Shown: positions 26,433 to 34,889 of the stretch, one piece after another
How the letters are laid out: every line of letters begins with the position of its first letter
Numbering within the stretch: the stretch's first letter is position 1
Assembly: GCF_022348085.1 (NCBI RefSeq)
Contig: NZ_JAKRFN010000026.1
Span: 1-64,000 of the forward strand
Source of the DNA: Mycobacterium sp. PSTR-4-N
GTDB taxonomy: Bacteria; Actinomycetota; Actinomycetes; Mycobacteriales; Mycobacteriaceae
Direction of reading: 5' to 3'
DNA: 64,000 nucleotides
Notes under the pieces: generated by a model
What the model was told of the DNA's origin: nothing
The model's input: the letters and a program-made list of their open reading frames with translations, nothing else
Databases searched by the model: none
Translations under genes and position numbers: made by a program

Positions 26433-27990
26433 CGGGCAGACCGCCACGCGGGGCCGTGTTCTCGCACCTCGGACCTGGTCGCTGCGCGTACGGCTGATCG
26501 TCACCCAGATGGTGCTGCTGGCCGTCGTCATCGCCGGCATCGGGGTCGCCACCGAATTCGCGCTGCAGCGGTTCCTGTCCCACCAACTCGACGAACAACT
26601 CGTCGAGGCCGGTCGGCGCTCGGCGGCGATCTTCGACCTGCCCCCGCCGGTGTTCACGCCGGGCACTCCGGGCTGGGAGGACCGCAGGCGGTTCGACCCC
26701 GAGGCCGGTCCCGGCCCCGGCTTCCTCAACGCTCCCGGACAGGCCACCCGCACCGTCGGCGCCGTCGTCACGCCCGGGCGCGGTATCGACGCCGGCGTCA
26801 TCACCGCAGACGGTTCGCGCTCGACGGTCACCGATGCGGCCGCCGCGCAGTTGGCTGCCGTGCCGCCCGACCGCACGCCGCGCACGGTCACTCTCGACGG
26901 CTTGGGTCGCTACCGCGTCATCGGGCTGCACGACCGCCGCGCCGGGTCTCAGACGATCGTCACCGGGCTGCCGCTGTCCGTGGTCGACGACACCCTGCTG
27001 TGGGTCCTCGCCATGTTCTGCGTCGCTGCCGTGCTCGCGTTGATCGCCGCCGCCTTCGCGGGCATCGCGATCGTCCGACGGCAACTGGCGCCCCTGTCCC
27101 GGGTGGCGTCGGCGGCGCGCGAGGTGGCCGACCTCGAGCTCGACCGTGGCGAGGTCGACCTGCCGACCCCGATCGTCGCGGTCGACCCGGCCGCCGCGCA
27201 CACGGAGGTGGGGCGGCTCGGCTCGGCGCTGAACCGGATGCTCGACAGGATCGCGGGTGCGCTGTCGGCGCGGCACGCCAGCGAGACCCGGATCCGCCAG
27301 TTCGTGGCCGACGCGAGCCACGAGCTGCGCACCCCGCTCGCCGCGATCCGCGGGTACACCGAGCTCGCGCAGCGCAGGCGCGCCGAGCTGCCCGACGACG
27401 TCGCGCACGCGATGAACCGCGTGGAGTCCGAGACGGAGCGCATGACCCGCCTCGTCGAGGACATGCTGCTGCTCGCCCGGCTGGACGCGGGTCGCCCGCT
27501 CGAGCGCGAGCCCGTCGACCTGACCCGGCTGGTCGTCGACGCGGTCAGCGACGCCCACGTCGCCGGGCCCGACCACGAGTGGGAGCTCGTCCTGCCCGAC
27601 GAACCGGTCGCGGTGCCGGGCGACGAGGCCCGGCTCCATCAGGTGTTGGCCAATCTGCTGGCCAATGCGCGCATCCACACGCCGCCGGGCACCACCGTCA
27701 CGACGTCGCTGGTAGCGACGGCCGATGGCGTGGTGCTGACCGTCGTCGACGACGGCCCCGGCATCCCGGCTTCCCTGCAGCCCGAGGTCTTCGAGCGCTT
27801 CGCGCGCGGCGATTCCTCGCGGTCGCGCCGCGGGGGCAGCACCGGTCTCGGGTTGGCGATCGTGGCCGCCGTGGTGCGGGCCCACGACGGGACCATCGTG
27901 GTGCGCAGCGTCCCCGGGCGCACCGAATTCGTCGTGACTCTTCCTGTGGATTCACAGCCAAGGCACAGCGGAGACCAATCGGGCGCCTAG
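26410..27990 (+). CDS. Sensor histidine kinase
   Basis: A 526-aa membrane kinase. The first helix (about 30-52) follows RTWSLRVRLIV. An extracytoplasmic sensor of roughly 140 residues and a second helix (about 195-220) lead to a HAMP linker. The phospho-acceptor His lies in FVADASHELRTPLAAIRG, and the ATPase domain has NLLANARIHTP (N box), VVDDGPGIP (G1) and GSTGLGLAIV (G2). It starts inside the response-regulator gene, so the two are co-translated. Its last codons contain the B copy of the CACAGC repeat, so the next gene's promoter region is embedded in this coding end. Confidence 0.92.
   Translation: MSSSPRADGQTATRGRVLAPRTWSLRVRLIVTQMVLLAVVIAGIGVATEFALQRFLSHQLDEQLVEAGRRSAAIFDLPPPVFTPGTPGWEDRRRFDPEAGPGPGFLNAPGQATRTVGAVVTPGRGIDAGVITADGSRSTVTDAAAAQLAAVPPDRTPRTVTLDGLGRYRVIGLHDRRAGSQTIVTGLPLSVVDDTLLWVLAMFCVAAVLALIAAAFAGIAIVRRQLAPLSRVASAAREVADLELDRGEVDLPTPIVAVDPAAAHTEVGRLGSALNRMLDRIAGALSARHASETRIRQFVADASHELRTPLAAIRGYTELAQRRRAELPDDVAHAMNRVESETERMTRLVEDMLLLARLDAGRPLEREPVDLTRLVVDAVSDAHVAGPDHEWELVLPDEPVAVPGDEARLHQVLANLLANARIHTPPGTTVTTSLVATADGVVLTVVDDGPGIPASLQPEVFERFARGDSSRSRRGGSTGLGLAIVAAVVRAHDGTIVVRSVPGRTEFVVTLPVDSQPRHSGDQSGA
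27953..27969 (+). promoter_or_regulatory. Direct repeats upstream of glycosyltransferase (site B)
   Basis: CACAGC at 27953-27958 and again at 27964-27969, an exact 11-bp step, inside the last codons of the sensor-kinase gene and 33 nt before the ATG of the first glycosyltransferase. Same hexamer and same spacing as sites A and C. No convincing -10 element follows. Confidence 0.55.
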
Positions 27991-28001
27991 CGGGGCCGAA
28001 G

Positions 28002-29915
28002 ATGATCGAACGGGTGAGCGTGTTGACGTCGGGGCCCGAGGCTGCGCCGAACCCCGGCGAGCAGACGCGAACTGGACTTTTTCACGGCGTGTCGGCTCGA
28101 GTTCGCGTCTGCTCGCCGGGGTTGCTGGTGCTCCTCGTCAGCACGGCCGTGCTGTATCTGTGGAACCTCGGCGCGTCGGGATGGGCCAACTCCTTCTACG
28201 CCGCCGCGGTGCAGGCCGGCTCGAGCGACGCGACCGCGATGCTGTTCGGTTCCAGCGACGCCGCCAACGCGATCACCGTCGACAAGACACCCGCCGCGCT
28301 GTGGGTGATGGACCTCTCCGCGCGGGTCTTCGGCTTCTCGCCGTGGAGCATGCTGGCGCCTCAGGCACTGATGGGGGTGGCCGCCGTCGGCGTGCTCTAC
28401 GCGTCGGTGCGCCGCGCCGCCGGCCCCGGCGCAGCTCTGCTGGCCGGCTGGATTCTCGCCCTGACACCGGTGGCTGCGCTGATGTTCCGGTTCAACAACC
28501 CGGATGCGTTGCTGGTGTTGATGCTGGTGCTCGGTGCCTACTGCACCCAGCGCGCCTGCGAGAAGGACGCCGGCCGGTGGTGGCTGGTCGCGGCGGGCGT
28601 GGCCGTGGGATTCGGGTTCCTCGCCAAGATGCTGCAGGCGCTGCTGGTGCTGCCGGCGTTCGCCGCCGCCTATCTGATGGCCGGGCCGTCGCCGCTGCGC
28701 CGGAGAGTGCTCGACCTCGGCATCGCCGGGGCCGCGGTTGTGGTCTCGGCCGGCTGGTACCTCGCGCTCGTCGAGCTCTGGCCGTCCGATGCGCGACCGT
28801 ACATCGGCGGCTCGCAGCACAACAGCATTCTCGAATTGACATTGGGCTACAACGGTTTCGGCAGACTGACAGGTAACGAGCCCGGCGGGCTGGGCAACCT
28901 CAACCACGACGTCGGCTGGGGTCGGTTGTTCGGCTTCTCGATGGGTGCCGACATCGGCTGGCTGCTGGTCGCCGCACTCGTCTGCACCGTCGCCGGGCTG
29001 GTGCTGACCCGCCGCGCACCCCGCACCGATGCCACGCGGGCCGCGCTCGTGCTGTGGGGCGGCTGGCTCGTGGTCACCGCCGTCGTGTTCAGCTTCATGA
29101 ACGGCATCGTGCACCCGTACTACACCGTGGCGCTGGCACCCGCGATCGCCGCCACCGTCGGCATCGGCGCATCTGCACTGTGGCGCAACCGAACTGATCC
29201 GCGCGCGGCGAGCGCGCTGGCGGCGACGACGGTGGTGACGGTGTTCCTGGCCGCGCAGCTGCTGACCCGCACCCCTGACTGGATGCCGTGGCTGCGCGTC
29301 GCGATCGTGGTCGGTGGAGTGGCGGCCGCGGCACTGATCGTCGTCAACGCGCGGCTGGGGCCCCGGGTGGCGCGGATCGTCGGCGGCCTCGCCCTCGTGT
29401 GCTGCCTGACCGGGCCAGCCGCCTACACGCTGGCGACCGTTGCGACCCCCCACACGGGTGCCATTCCGTCGGTCGGGCCGGCGCGATCGGGTGGTTTCCC
29501 GGGTGGCGGCTTCTTCGGCGGCGGCCCCGGTGGCGGTCTGCTGAGTGCACCGTCACCGCGGCCGGAGCTCACCAGGGTGCTGGCCGCCGACGCCGACCGA
29601 TTCACCTGGGCGGCAGCCGTTGTCGGATCGAACAACGCCGCGGGATATCAGCTCGCCATCGGTGCACCGGTGATGGCGATCGGCGGATTCAACGGCACCG
29701 ATCCGGCGCCGACGCTGGCGCAATTCGTCGACGACGTCGCTGCCGGGCGCATCCACTACTTCGTCGCCGGTCGGATGATGACGATGGGCCGGGCCCCGGA
29801 AAGCGGCTCGAAGGAGTCCGTAGCGATCCGCGACTGGGTGGCCGCCAACTTCGTCGCGCGCACCGTCGACGGCACGGTGGTCTACGACCTGACATCAGTC
29901 ACAGCCGGCGCATAG
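28002..29915 (+). CDS. ArnT/YkcB-like polyprenyl-phosphate-sugar glycosyltransferase
   Basis: A 637-aa multi-spanning membrane enzyme of the GT-C/ArnT-PMT type. After the first helix come LGASGWANSFYAAA and the family motif ITVDKTPAALW, then about a dozen helices with FRFNNPDALLVL and RPYIGGSQHNS. The C-terminus has a Gly-rich linker (FPGGGFFGGGPGGG) and an outer domain of ~120 residues (GYQLAIGAPVMAIGGFNGTD). Such enzymes transfer a sugar from a polyprenyl-phosphate donor to an envelope acceptor. It is a paralogue of the protein encoded at 31238. The true start is unsure: ATG 28002 places a 74-base palindrome inside the coding region, while GTG 28128 would leave it in the leader. Confidence 0.85.
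   Translation: MIERVSVLTSGPEAAPNPGEQTRTGLFHGVSARVRVCSPGLLVLLVSTAVLYLWNLGASGWANSFYAAAVQAGSSDATAMLFGSSDAANAITVDKTPAALWVMDLSARVFGFSPWSMLAPQALMGVAAVGVLYASVRRAAGPGAALLAGWILALTPVAALMFRFNNPDALLVLMLVLGAYCTQRACEKDAGRWWLVAAGVAVGFGFLAKMLQALLVLPAFAAAYLMAGPSPLRRRVLDLGIAGAAVVVSAGWYLALVELWPSDARPYIGGSQHNSILELTLGYNGFGRLTGNEPGGLGNLNHDVGWGRLFGFSMGADIGWLLVAALVCTVAGLVLTRRAPRTDATRAALVLWGGWLVVTAVVFSFMNGIVHPYYTVALAPAIAATVGIGASALWRNRTDPRAASALAATTVVTVFLAAQLLTRTPDWMPWLRVAIVVGGVAAAALIVVNARLGPRVARIVGGLALVCCLTGPAAYTLATVATPHTGAIPSVGPARSGGFPGGGFFGGGPGGGLLSAPSPRPELTRVLAADADRFTWAAAVVGSNNAAGYQLAIGAPVMAIGGFNGTDPAPTLAQFVDDVAAGRIHYFVAGRMMTMGRAPESGSKESVAIRDWVAANFVARTVDGTVVYDLTSVTAGA
28050..28123. repeat. Perfect 24-bp inverted repeat with 26-nt loop
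   Basis: The left arm (28050-28073, beginning AACCCCGGCGAGCAGACGCG) is the exact reverse complement of the right arm (28100-28123). The loop contains TTTTT. The arms carry the GCGAGCAGACGCGAA motif, related to GCGAGTAGACGCAA near 12857. It resembles mycobacterial intergenic hairpin elements but sits over the beginning of a glycosyltransferase gene. Confidence 0.9.
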
Positions 29916-29916
29916 C
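29900..29916 (+). promoter_or_regulatory. Direct repeats upstream of GT2-GtrA gene (site C)
   Basis: CACAGC (29900-29905) and CATAGC (29911-29916) are 11 bp apart. The surrounding 23 bases match site A at 20 positions, including the GGCG spacer. The site overlaps the last codons of the first glycosyltransferase and lies just before the GT2 gene. Confidence 0.65.
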
Positions 29917-29927
29917 TCGGGCCAACG

Positions 29928-31241
29928 ATGAGCACACAGAAGCGACAGAACATGGACACCATGACACCTACCGACACCGTGGCCGAGACACGTTGTGGCC
30001 GAACCCCTGTCGAACGTCGACCCCACGCAGCCCGCACCGCCCGGGTCACCGGGGCGCCGGTCCTCGACGTCGTCGTTCCCGTCTACAACGAGCAGGCCGT
30101 CCTGGCCGACTCGGTGTATCGGCTGCACCGGTATCTCAGCGATGCGGTGCCTTTTACGGCCCGCATCACGATCGCCGACAACGCCAGCACCGATGACACC
30201 CCGCGTATCGCTGCGGAACTCGCCGCCGAGTTGGATGGGGTACGCATGGTCCGTCTGGAGGAGAAGGGGCGCGGACGCGCACTGCACCACGTCTGGTCGA
30301 CCTCCGACGCGGCGGTGCTCGTCTACACCGACGTCGACCTGTCCACCGACCTGGCCGCGCTCGGCCCCTTGGTGGCGCCGCTGATCTCCGGCCACTCGGA
30401 CCTCGCGATCGGCACCCGGCTGGCGCGCGGCGCACACGTCACCCGCGGACCGAAGCGGGAAATCATCTCCCGCTGCTACAACCTCATCCTCAAATCCACA
30501 CTGTCCGCGCGGTTCTCCGACGCACAGTGCGGATTCAAGGCGATCCGCGCGGATGTCGCGGCCCGCCTGCTGCCCTACATCGAAGACACCGGGTGGTTCT
30601 TCGACACCGAGCTGCTGGTGCTCGCCGAACGCAGCGGACTGCGCATCCACGAGGTCCCCGTCGACTGGGTCGACGATCCCGACAGCCGCGTCGACATCGT
30701 CGCGACGGCAGCAGCCGATCTGCGCGGCATCGGGCGGCTGCTGCGCGGATTCGCCAGCGGCGCGATCCCGGTGAACATGATCGCTGCCCAGCTGAGTCCG
30801 TCCCAGCAGCCGGCAGCGCCCAGCTCGCTGCTGCGGCAAGTGGTGCGATTCGGAGCGATCGGGGTCGCGTCGACGATCGCCTACATCGTGCTGTTCATGC
30901 TGTTGCGGGGCAGCGTCGGCGCCCAGTGGGCGAACCTCTTGGCTCTGTTGCTCACCGCGATCGGCAACACCGCGGCCAACCGCCGCTTCACCTTCGGTGT
31001 CCGCGGTCAGTCCCGGCTCGCTCAGCACCATCTCGAAGGACTCATCGTCTTCGGGGTCGCGCTCGGCATCACCAGCGGATCGCTGAGCCTGCTGCACGCC
31101 ACCTCCGCGGCACCGCACCGCATGGTCGAACTGGCGGTGCTGATCGGCGCCAACCTGCTCGCCACCGTGGTCCGCTTCGTCCTGTTGCGCGGCTGGGTGT
31201 TCCATCCGCGCCGCACCGCCACCGAAGGAGTCGCCCGATGA
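29928..31241 (+). CDS. Bifunctional GT2 glycosyltransferase / GtrA-like membrane protein
   Basis: A 437-aa fusion. The N-terminal GT-A domain (about 45-265) has DVVVPVYNEQ, ADNASTDDT and the DxD-type motif YTDVDLSTDL, as in polyprenyl-phosphate mannose or glucose synthases. The C-terminal GtrA-like part (about 300-430) has four membrane helices and NTAANRRFTFG. It probably makes a polyprenyl-phosphate sugar and helps flip it to the outer face, supplying the ArnT-like enzymes on either side. ATG 29952 (MDTMTPTD) is an alternative start. The stop overlaps the next gene's ATG (ATGA). Confidence 0.88.
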   Translation: MSTQKRQNMDTMTPTDTVAETRCGRTPVERRPHAARTARVTGAPVLDVVVPVYNEQAVLADSVYRLHRYLSDAVPFTARITIADNASTDDTPRIAAELAAELDGVRMVRLEEKGRGRALHHVWSTSDAAVLVYTDVDLSTDLAALGPLVAPLISGHSDLAIGTRLARGAHVTRGPKREIISRCYNLILKSTLSARFSDAQCGFKAIRADVAARLLPYIEDTGWFFDTELLVLAERSGLRIHEVPVDWVDDPDSRVDIVATAAADLRGIGRLLRGFASGAIPVNMIAAQLSPSQQPAAPSSLLRQVVRFGAIGVASTIAYIVLFMLLRGSVGAQWANLLALLLTAIGNTAANRRFTFGVRGQSRLAQHHLEGLIVFGVALGITSGSLSLLHATSAAPHRMVELAVLIGANLLATVVRFVLLRGWVFHPRRTATEGVAR

Positions 31242-33148
31242 CCCTCACTGCCGATTCCTCGGTCACCACCGCACCCGTGCCCGCGCGTGAGCCGGCGGCG
31301 CGATGGCACCGGTTCGCACTCGCCGCCCTGCTGGCCGCCACCGCGGTGCTGTACCTGTGGGGTCTGGGTTCGAGTGGCTGGGCCAACGATTTCTATGCCG
31401 CGGCCGCGCAGGCCGGCACCCAGAGCTGGAAGGCTTGGCTGTTCGCATCCCTCGATTCCGGCAACGCGATCACCGTGGACAAGCCGCCGGTGTCGATCTG
31501 GTTCATGGCGCTGTCCGGCCGGCTGTTCGGCTTCAGCCCGTTCACGATGCTGCTGCCGCAGGCGCTGATGGGCGTGGCATCGGTGGGCGTGCTCTACGCG
31601 GCGGTGCGCCGGGTCAGCGGGCCGGGTGCCGGTCTGATCGCCGGCGCCGCGCTCGCCGTCATGCCGGTGGCGGCGTCGATGTTCCGCTACAACAACCCCG
31701 ATGCGCTGCTGGTGCTGTTGCTCGTGGTGGCGGCTTATCTGACGGTGCGCGCCATCGAGACCGGACGTACCCGCTGGATGGTCGGTGCAGGAGTGGTCCT
31801 GGGCGTGGCGTTCCTGACCAAGATGCTGCAGGCGTTCCTCGTGGTGCCCGGGTTGGCGCTCGCGTTCCTGGTCGCGGCGCCGATCGCGTTCTGGCCGCGG
31901 GTCCGGGCGTTGCTGGCCGGTGGCGTCGCGATGGTGGCGACCGCGGGACCGTTCCTGGCGCTGGTCAGCCTGTGGCCGGCGGATTCGCGGCCCTACATCG
32001 GCGGGTCCACCGACAACTCTCTGCTGCAGCTCGCTCTGGGCTACAACGGAATTCAGCGCATCGCCGGTCGGGGCGAGGGTCCCGGGGGCGGGGGCCCGGG
32101 CATGGGTGACGGTCCGGGCGGCGGGGCGCACGTGTTCTTCGGCGGTACCCCCGGCATCGGCCGGATGTTCGGCCCGTCGTTCGGTGCCGAGGTGTCCTGG
32201 CTGCTGCCCGCGGCGCTGATCGGGCTGGTGGCGCTGCTGTGGTCCACCCGCCGCGCGCCGCGGACGTCGCCACTGCGAGCCAGTCTCTTGCTGTGGGGCG
32301 GCTGGCTGCTGGTCACCGCCGCCGTGTTCAGCTTCATGGACGGCATCATCCACCCGTACTACACGCTGGCGCTGGCGCCGGCGGTTGCCGCTCTGATCGG
32401 GATCAGCGCGGCTGAGCTGTGGCGCGCCCGGCAGTTCTGGGCGGCGCGGGCGGTGCTGGCGGTGATGTCGGCGGGCACCGGGGTGTGGGCGTTCGCGCTT
32501 CTCGGCCGAGCGCCGGGGTGGCAGCCGTGGCTGCGCTGGGTGGTGCTGATCGGTTCGCTCGCGGTGGCTGTGCTGCTGGTGGCGGGTGTGCAGCGGTGGG
32601 GCAGGCTCGCGGCGGCAGTGGCTGGCGCCGCGCTCATCCTGGGGGCTGCCGCCCCCGCGGCATACGCGATCGAGACGGCGGCCCGTCCCGCCAGCGGGCC
32701 GGGCGCCATGGCCGGCCCGGCGGCTGCGCACGCCGACTTCGGCAGTTTCGGCGACATGCCCGGCGGGCCGGGTGGGCCCGGCGGTCCCGGCGGTCCGGGG
32801 TTCGTGCGCGCATCGGACAACGTCGCGCTGCAGAACCTGGTGAAAGCAACCGACAATCGTTGGGCCGCAGCGAGTGTCGGCTCGATGACGGCGAGCAGCC
32901 TGGAGTTGAGCACCGGCACCTCGGTGATGGCGATCGGCGGCTTCATGGGCAGTGACCCGTCGCCGACGCTGGCGCAATTCCAGCAGTACGTCGACGACGG
33001 TCAGGTGCGTTACTTCATCGCCGGCGGCGACGGCGGCCCCGGTCGCCACCGGGACAGCGGTTCCGCCGCGGAGATCACCGCCTGGGTGAAGAAGACCTTC
33101 ACCCCGCGCGACGTGGGCGGCGCGACGGTCTACGACCTCGCGCATTAG
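31238..33148 (+). CDS. ArnT/YkcB-like polyprenyl-phosphate-sugar glycosyltransferase (paralogue)
   Basis: A 636-aa paralogue of the protein encoded at 28002. It shares TAVLYLWGLGSSGWANDFYA, ITVDKPPVSIWFMALSGRLF, FRYNNPDALLVLL and RPYIGGSTDNS. Two Gly/Pro-rich stretches are notable: one in a mid loop (about residues 280-305) and one before the outer C-terminal domain, which itself repeats SVMAIGGFMGSDPSPTLAQF. The gene is translationally coupled to the GT2-GtrA gene. Paralogy suggests that the two enzymes use the same lipid-linked sugar on different acceptors or sites. Confidence 0.87.
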   Translation: MTLTADSSVTTAPVPAREPAARWHRFALAALLAATAVLYLWGLGSSGWANDFYAAAAQAGTQSWKAWLFASLDSGNAITVDKPPVSIWFMALSGRLFGFSPFTMLLPQALMGVASVGVLYAAVRRVSGPGAGLIAGAALAVMPVAASMFRYNNPDALLVLLLVVAAYLTVRAIETGRTRWMVGAGVVLGVAFLTKMLQAFLVVPGLALAFLVAAPIAFWPRVRALLAGGVAMVATAGPFLALVSLWPADSRPYIGGSTDNSLLQLALGYNGIQRIAGRGEGPGGGGPGMGDGPGGGAHVFFGGTPGIGRMFGPSFGAEVSWLLPAALIGLVALLWSTRRAPRTSPLRASLLLWGGWLLVTAAVFSFMDGIIHPYYTLALAPAVAALIGISAAELWRARQFWAARAVLAVMSAGTGVWAFALLGRAPGWQPWLRWVVLIGSLAVAVLLVAGVQRWGRLAAAVAGAALILGAAAPAAYAIETAARPASGPGAMAGPAAAHADFGSFGDMPGGPGGPGGPGGPGFVRASDNVALQNLVKATDNRWAAASVGSMTASSLELSTGTSVMAIGGFMGSDPSPTLAQFQQYVDDGQVRYFIAGGDGGPGRHRDSGSAAEITAWVKKTFTPRDVGGATVYDLAH

Positions 33149-33152
33149 TCAG

Positions 33153-33212
33153 CCGAGCGTGGGTGTTGTGTACGACTCGCTGTCGCGATGCGTGCACAAC
33201 CCCCACGCTCGG
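33153..33212. repeat. Palindromic repeat, copy 1 (left of canB)
   Basis: Arms CCGAGCGTGGGTGTTGTGTA (from 33153, to 33174) and the near-exact reverse complement at 33191-33212 (two mismatches) surround a 16-nt loop. It lies after the glycosyltransferase stop, so it may act as a terminator. The right arm has the same sequence as the right arm of copy 2 at 33780-33827. Confidence 0.85.
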
Positions 33213-33276
33213 AACGGTTGCGCGCGGGCTGATTCTTAACAGTGACGCTGTGCAGCCGCATCTCTACGGTCGCGCC

Positions 33277-33768
33277 ATGTCGGTGACAGACGAGTACCTG
33301 AGGAACAACGAGGAGTTCGCGAAGACGTTCTCCGGGCCGTTGCCGCTGCCGCCCAGCAGGCATGTCGCCGTTGTCGCCTGCATGGATGCGCGGCTGAACG
33401 TGTATCGGATCCTCGGGCTCTCCGATGGCGAGGCGCACGTCATCCGCAACGCCGGCGGCGTCGTCACCGACGACGAGATCCGCTCCCTGGCGATCAGTCA
33501 GCGCCTGCTGGGCACTCGAGAGATCATCCTCATCCACCACACCGACTGCGGCATGCTGACATTCACCGACGACGAGTTCAAGCGCGATATCCAGGAGGAG
33601 ACCGGGATCAAGCCGGAATGGGCCGCCGAATCGTTCGGCGATCTCGACGAGGACGTCCGCCAGTCGCTGCGCCGCATCGAAGCGAGCCCGTTCGTCACAC
33701 AGCACGAGTCTCTGCGCGGCTTCGTCTTCGATGTCGCGACCGGCAGGCTCACCGAAGTCACGTTGTAG
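33277..33768 (+). CDS. canB: Beta-carbonic anhydrase (Rv1284-like)
   Basis: A 163-aa beta-class carbonic anhydrase that interconverts CO2 and bicarbonate. Zinc ligands are seen in VACMDARLN (Cys, and the regulatory Asp/Arg pair) and LIHHTDCGM (His and Cys). The size equals that of the small mycobacterial enzyme Rv1284, which also sits just before cysD. It is transcribed towards cysD but is separated from it by a palindrome and a strong promoter of its own. The same palindrome lies on the other side too. Confidence 0.92.
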   Translation: MSVTDEYLRNNEEFAKTFSGPLPLPPSRHVAVVACMDARLNVYRILGLSDGEAHVIRNAGGVVTDDEIRSLAISQRLLGTREIILIHHTDCGMLTFTDDEFKRDIQEETGIKPEWAAESFGDLDEDVRQSLRRIEASPFVTQHESLRGFVFDVATGRLTEVTL

Positions 33769-33779
33769 CCGCCTCGACT

Positions 33780-33827
33780 GTGGGGGTTGTGCACGCCCGC
33801 CGCCCGTGTCGCGTGCACAACCCCCAC
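33780..33827. repeat. Palindromic repeat, copy 2 (right of canB)
   Basis: GTGGGGGTTGTGCACGC (33780-33796) is followed after 14 nt by its perfect reverse complement (33811-33827) and then GCTCGG. The arms match those of copy 1 at 33153-33212. It lies 11 nt after the canB stop and probably ends transcription there. Confidence 0.88.
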
Positions 33828-33846
33828 GCTCGGCGCCTCCGAACCG

Positions 33847-33875
33847 TTGACACCTGCAGGCCCAGCGATTACATT
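33847..33875 (+). promoter_or_regulatory. Sigma-A-type promoter of the cys operon
   Basis: TTGACA (33847-33852), a 17-nt spacer and TACATT (33870-33875) make a near-consensus promoter, which is uncommon in this genome type. Transcription would start near 33882 and leave a leader of about 46 nt before cysD, room for an operator in the AT-rich GATGATCGTAATTCTGG stretch. Confidence 0.7.
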
Positions 33876-33927
33876 GCCCGGTGATGATCGTAATTCTGGT
33901 CAAATCTACCAACTTTGCAGGGAAACG

Positions 33928-34857
33928 ATGACGACGACCGAAGACACCGCGGTCAACGCGGGTCGCTACGAGCTGAGCCACCTGCGTGCGCTCGAAGCTG
34001 AAGCCATCCACATCATCAGGGAGGTGGCCGCCGAGTTCGAGCGGCCGGTGCTGCTGTTCTCCGGCGGCAAGGACTCGATCGTGATGCTGCACCTGGCGCT
34101 CAAGGCGTTCGCGCCCGGCCGACTGCCATTCCCGGTGATGCACGTCGACACGGGCCACAACTTCGACGAGGTCCTGGCCGCACGCGACGAGCTGGTCGCC
34201 CAGTCGGGCGTGCGCCTGGTGGTGGCCAGTGTTCAAGAGGACATCGACGCGGGCCGCGTGGTCGAGACGATTCCCTCGCGCAACCCGATGCAGACGTTCA
34301 CGCTGCTGCGGGCCATCCGGGAGAACAAGTTCGATGCCGCATTCGGTGGGGCGCGCCGCGACGAGGAGAAGGCGCGCGCCAAGGAGCGCGTGTTCAGCTT
34401 CCGCGACGAGTTCGGCCAGTGGGACCCGAAGAACCAGCGCCCCGAGCTGTGGAACCTGTACAACGGCCGGCACCGCAAGGGTGAGCACATCCGCGCCTTT
34501 CCGCTGTCGAACTGGACCGAGTTCGACATTTGGTCCTACATCGGTGCCGAGAAGATCAAGCTGCCGTCGATCTACTACGCGCATGAGCGCAAGGTGTTCG
34601 AGCGCGACGGCATGCTGCTGGCGGTGCACAAGTTCATGCAGCCGCGCAAGGACGAGCCGGTGATCGAGAAGACCGTGCGGTTCCGCACCGTCGGCGACGT
34701 CACCTGCACCGGCTGTGTCGAGTCGACGGCGGCGACGGTGTCCGAGGTGATCGCCGAGACCGCTGTGTCGCGTTTGACCGAGCGGGGCGCGACGCGAGCC
34801 GATGACCGGATCTCCGAGGCGGGGATGGAAGACCGCAAGCGTGAGGGGTACTTCTGA
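33928..34857 (+). CDS. cysD: Sulfate adenylyltransferase subunit 2
   Basis: A 309-aa ATP-sulfurylase small subunit. It adenylates sulfate to APS in complex with CysN. The PP-loop motif LLFSGGKDS binds ATP, and family motifs such as HVDTGHNF, FGGARRDEEKARAKER and NWTEFDIW are present. ATG 33928 follows AGGGAAACG. It begins the sulfate-activation run and has its own strong promoter. 32 nt, containing a GCGAGCGAAGCGAC motif, separate it from cysNC. Confidence 0.96.
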   Translation: MTTTEDTAVNAGRYELSHLRALEAEAIHIIREVAAEFERPVLLFSGGKDSIVMLHLALKAFAPGRLPFPVMHVDTGHNFDEVLAARDELVAQSGVRLVVASVQEDIDAGRVVETIPSRNPMQTFTLLRAIRENKFDAAFGGARRDEEKARAKERVFSFRDEFGQWDPKNQRPELWNLYNGRHRKGEHIRAFPLSNWTEFDIWSYIGAEKIKLPSIYYAHERKVFERDGMLLAVHKFMQPRKDEPVIEKTVRFRTVGDVTCTGCVESTAATVSEVIAETAVSRLTERGATRADDRISEAGMEDRKREGYF

Positions 34858-34889
34858 CATGGGGCGAGCGAAGCGACGGGGGAAATAGC

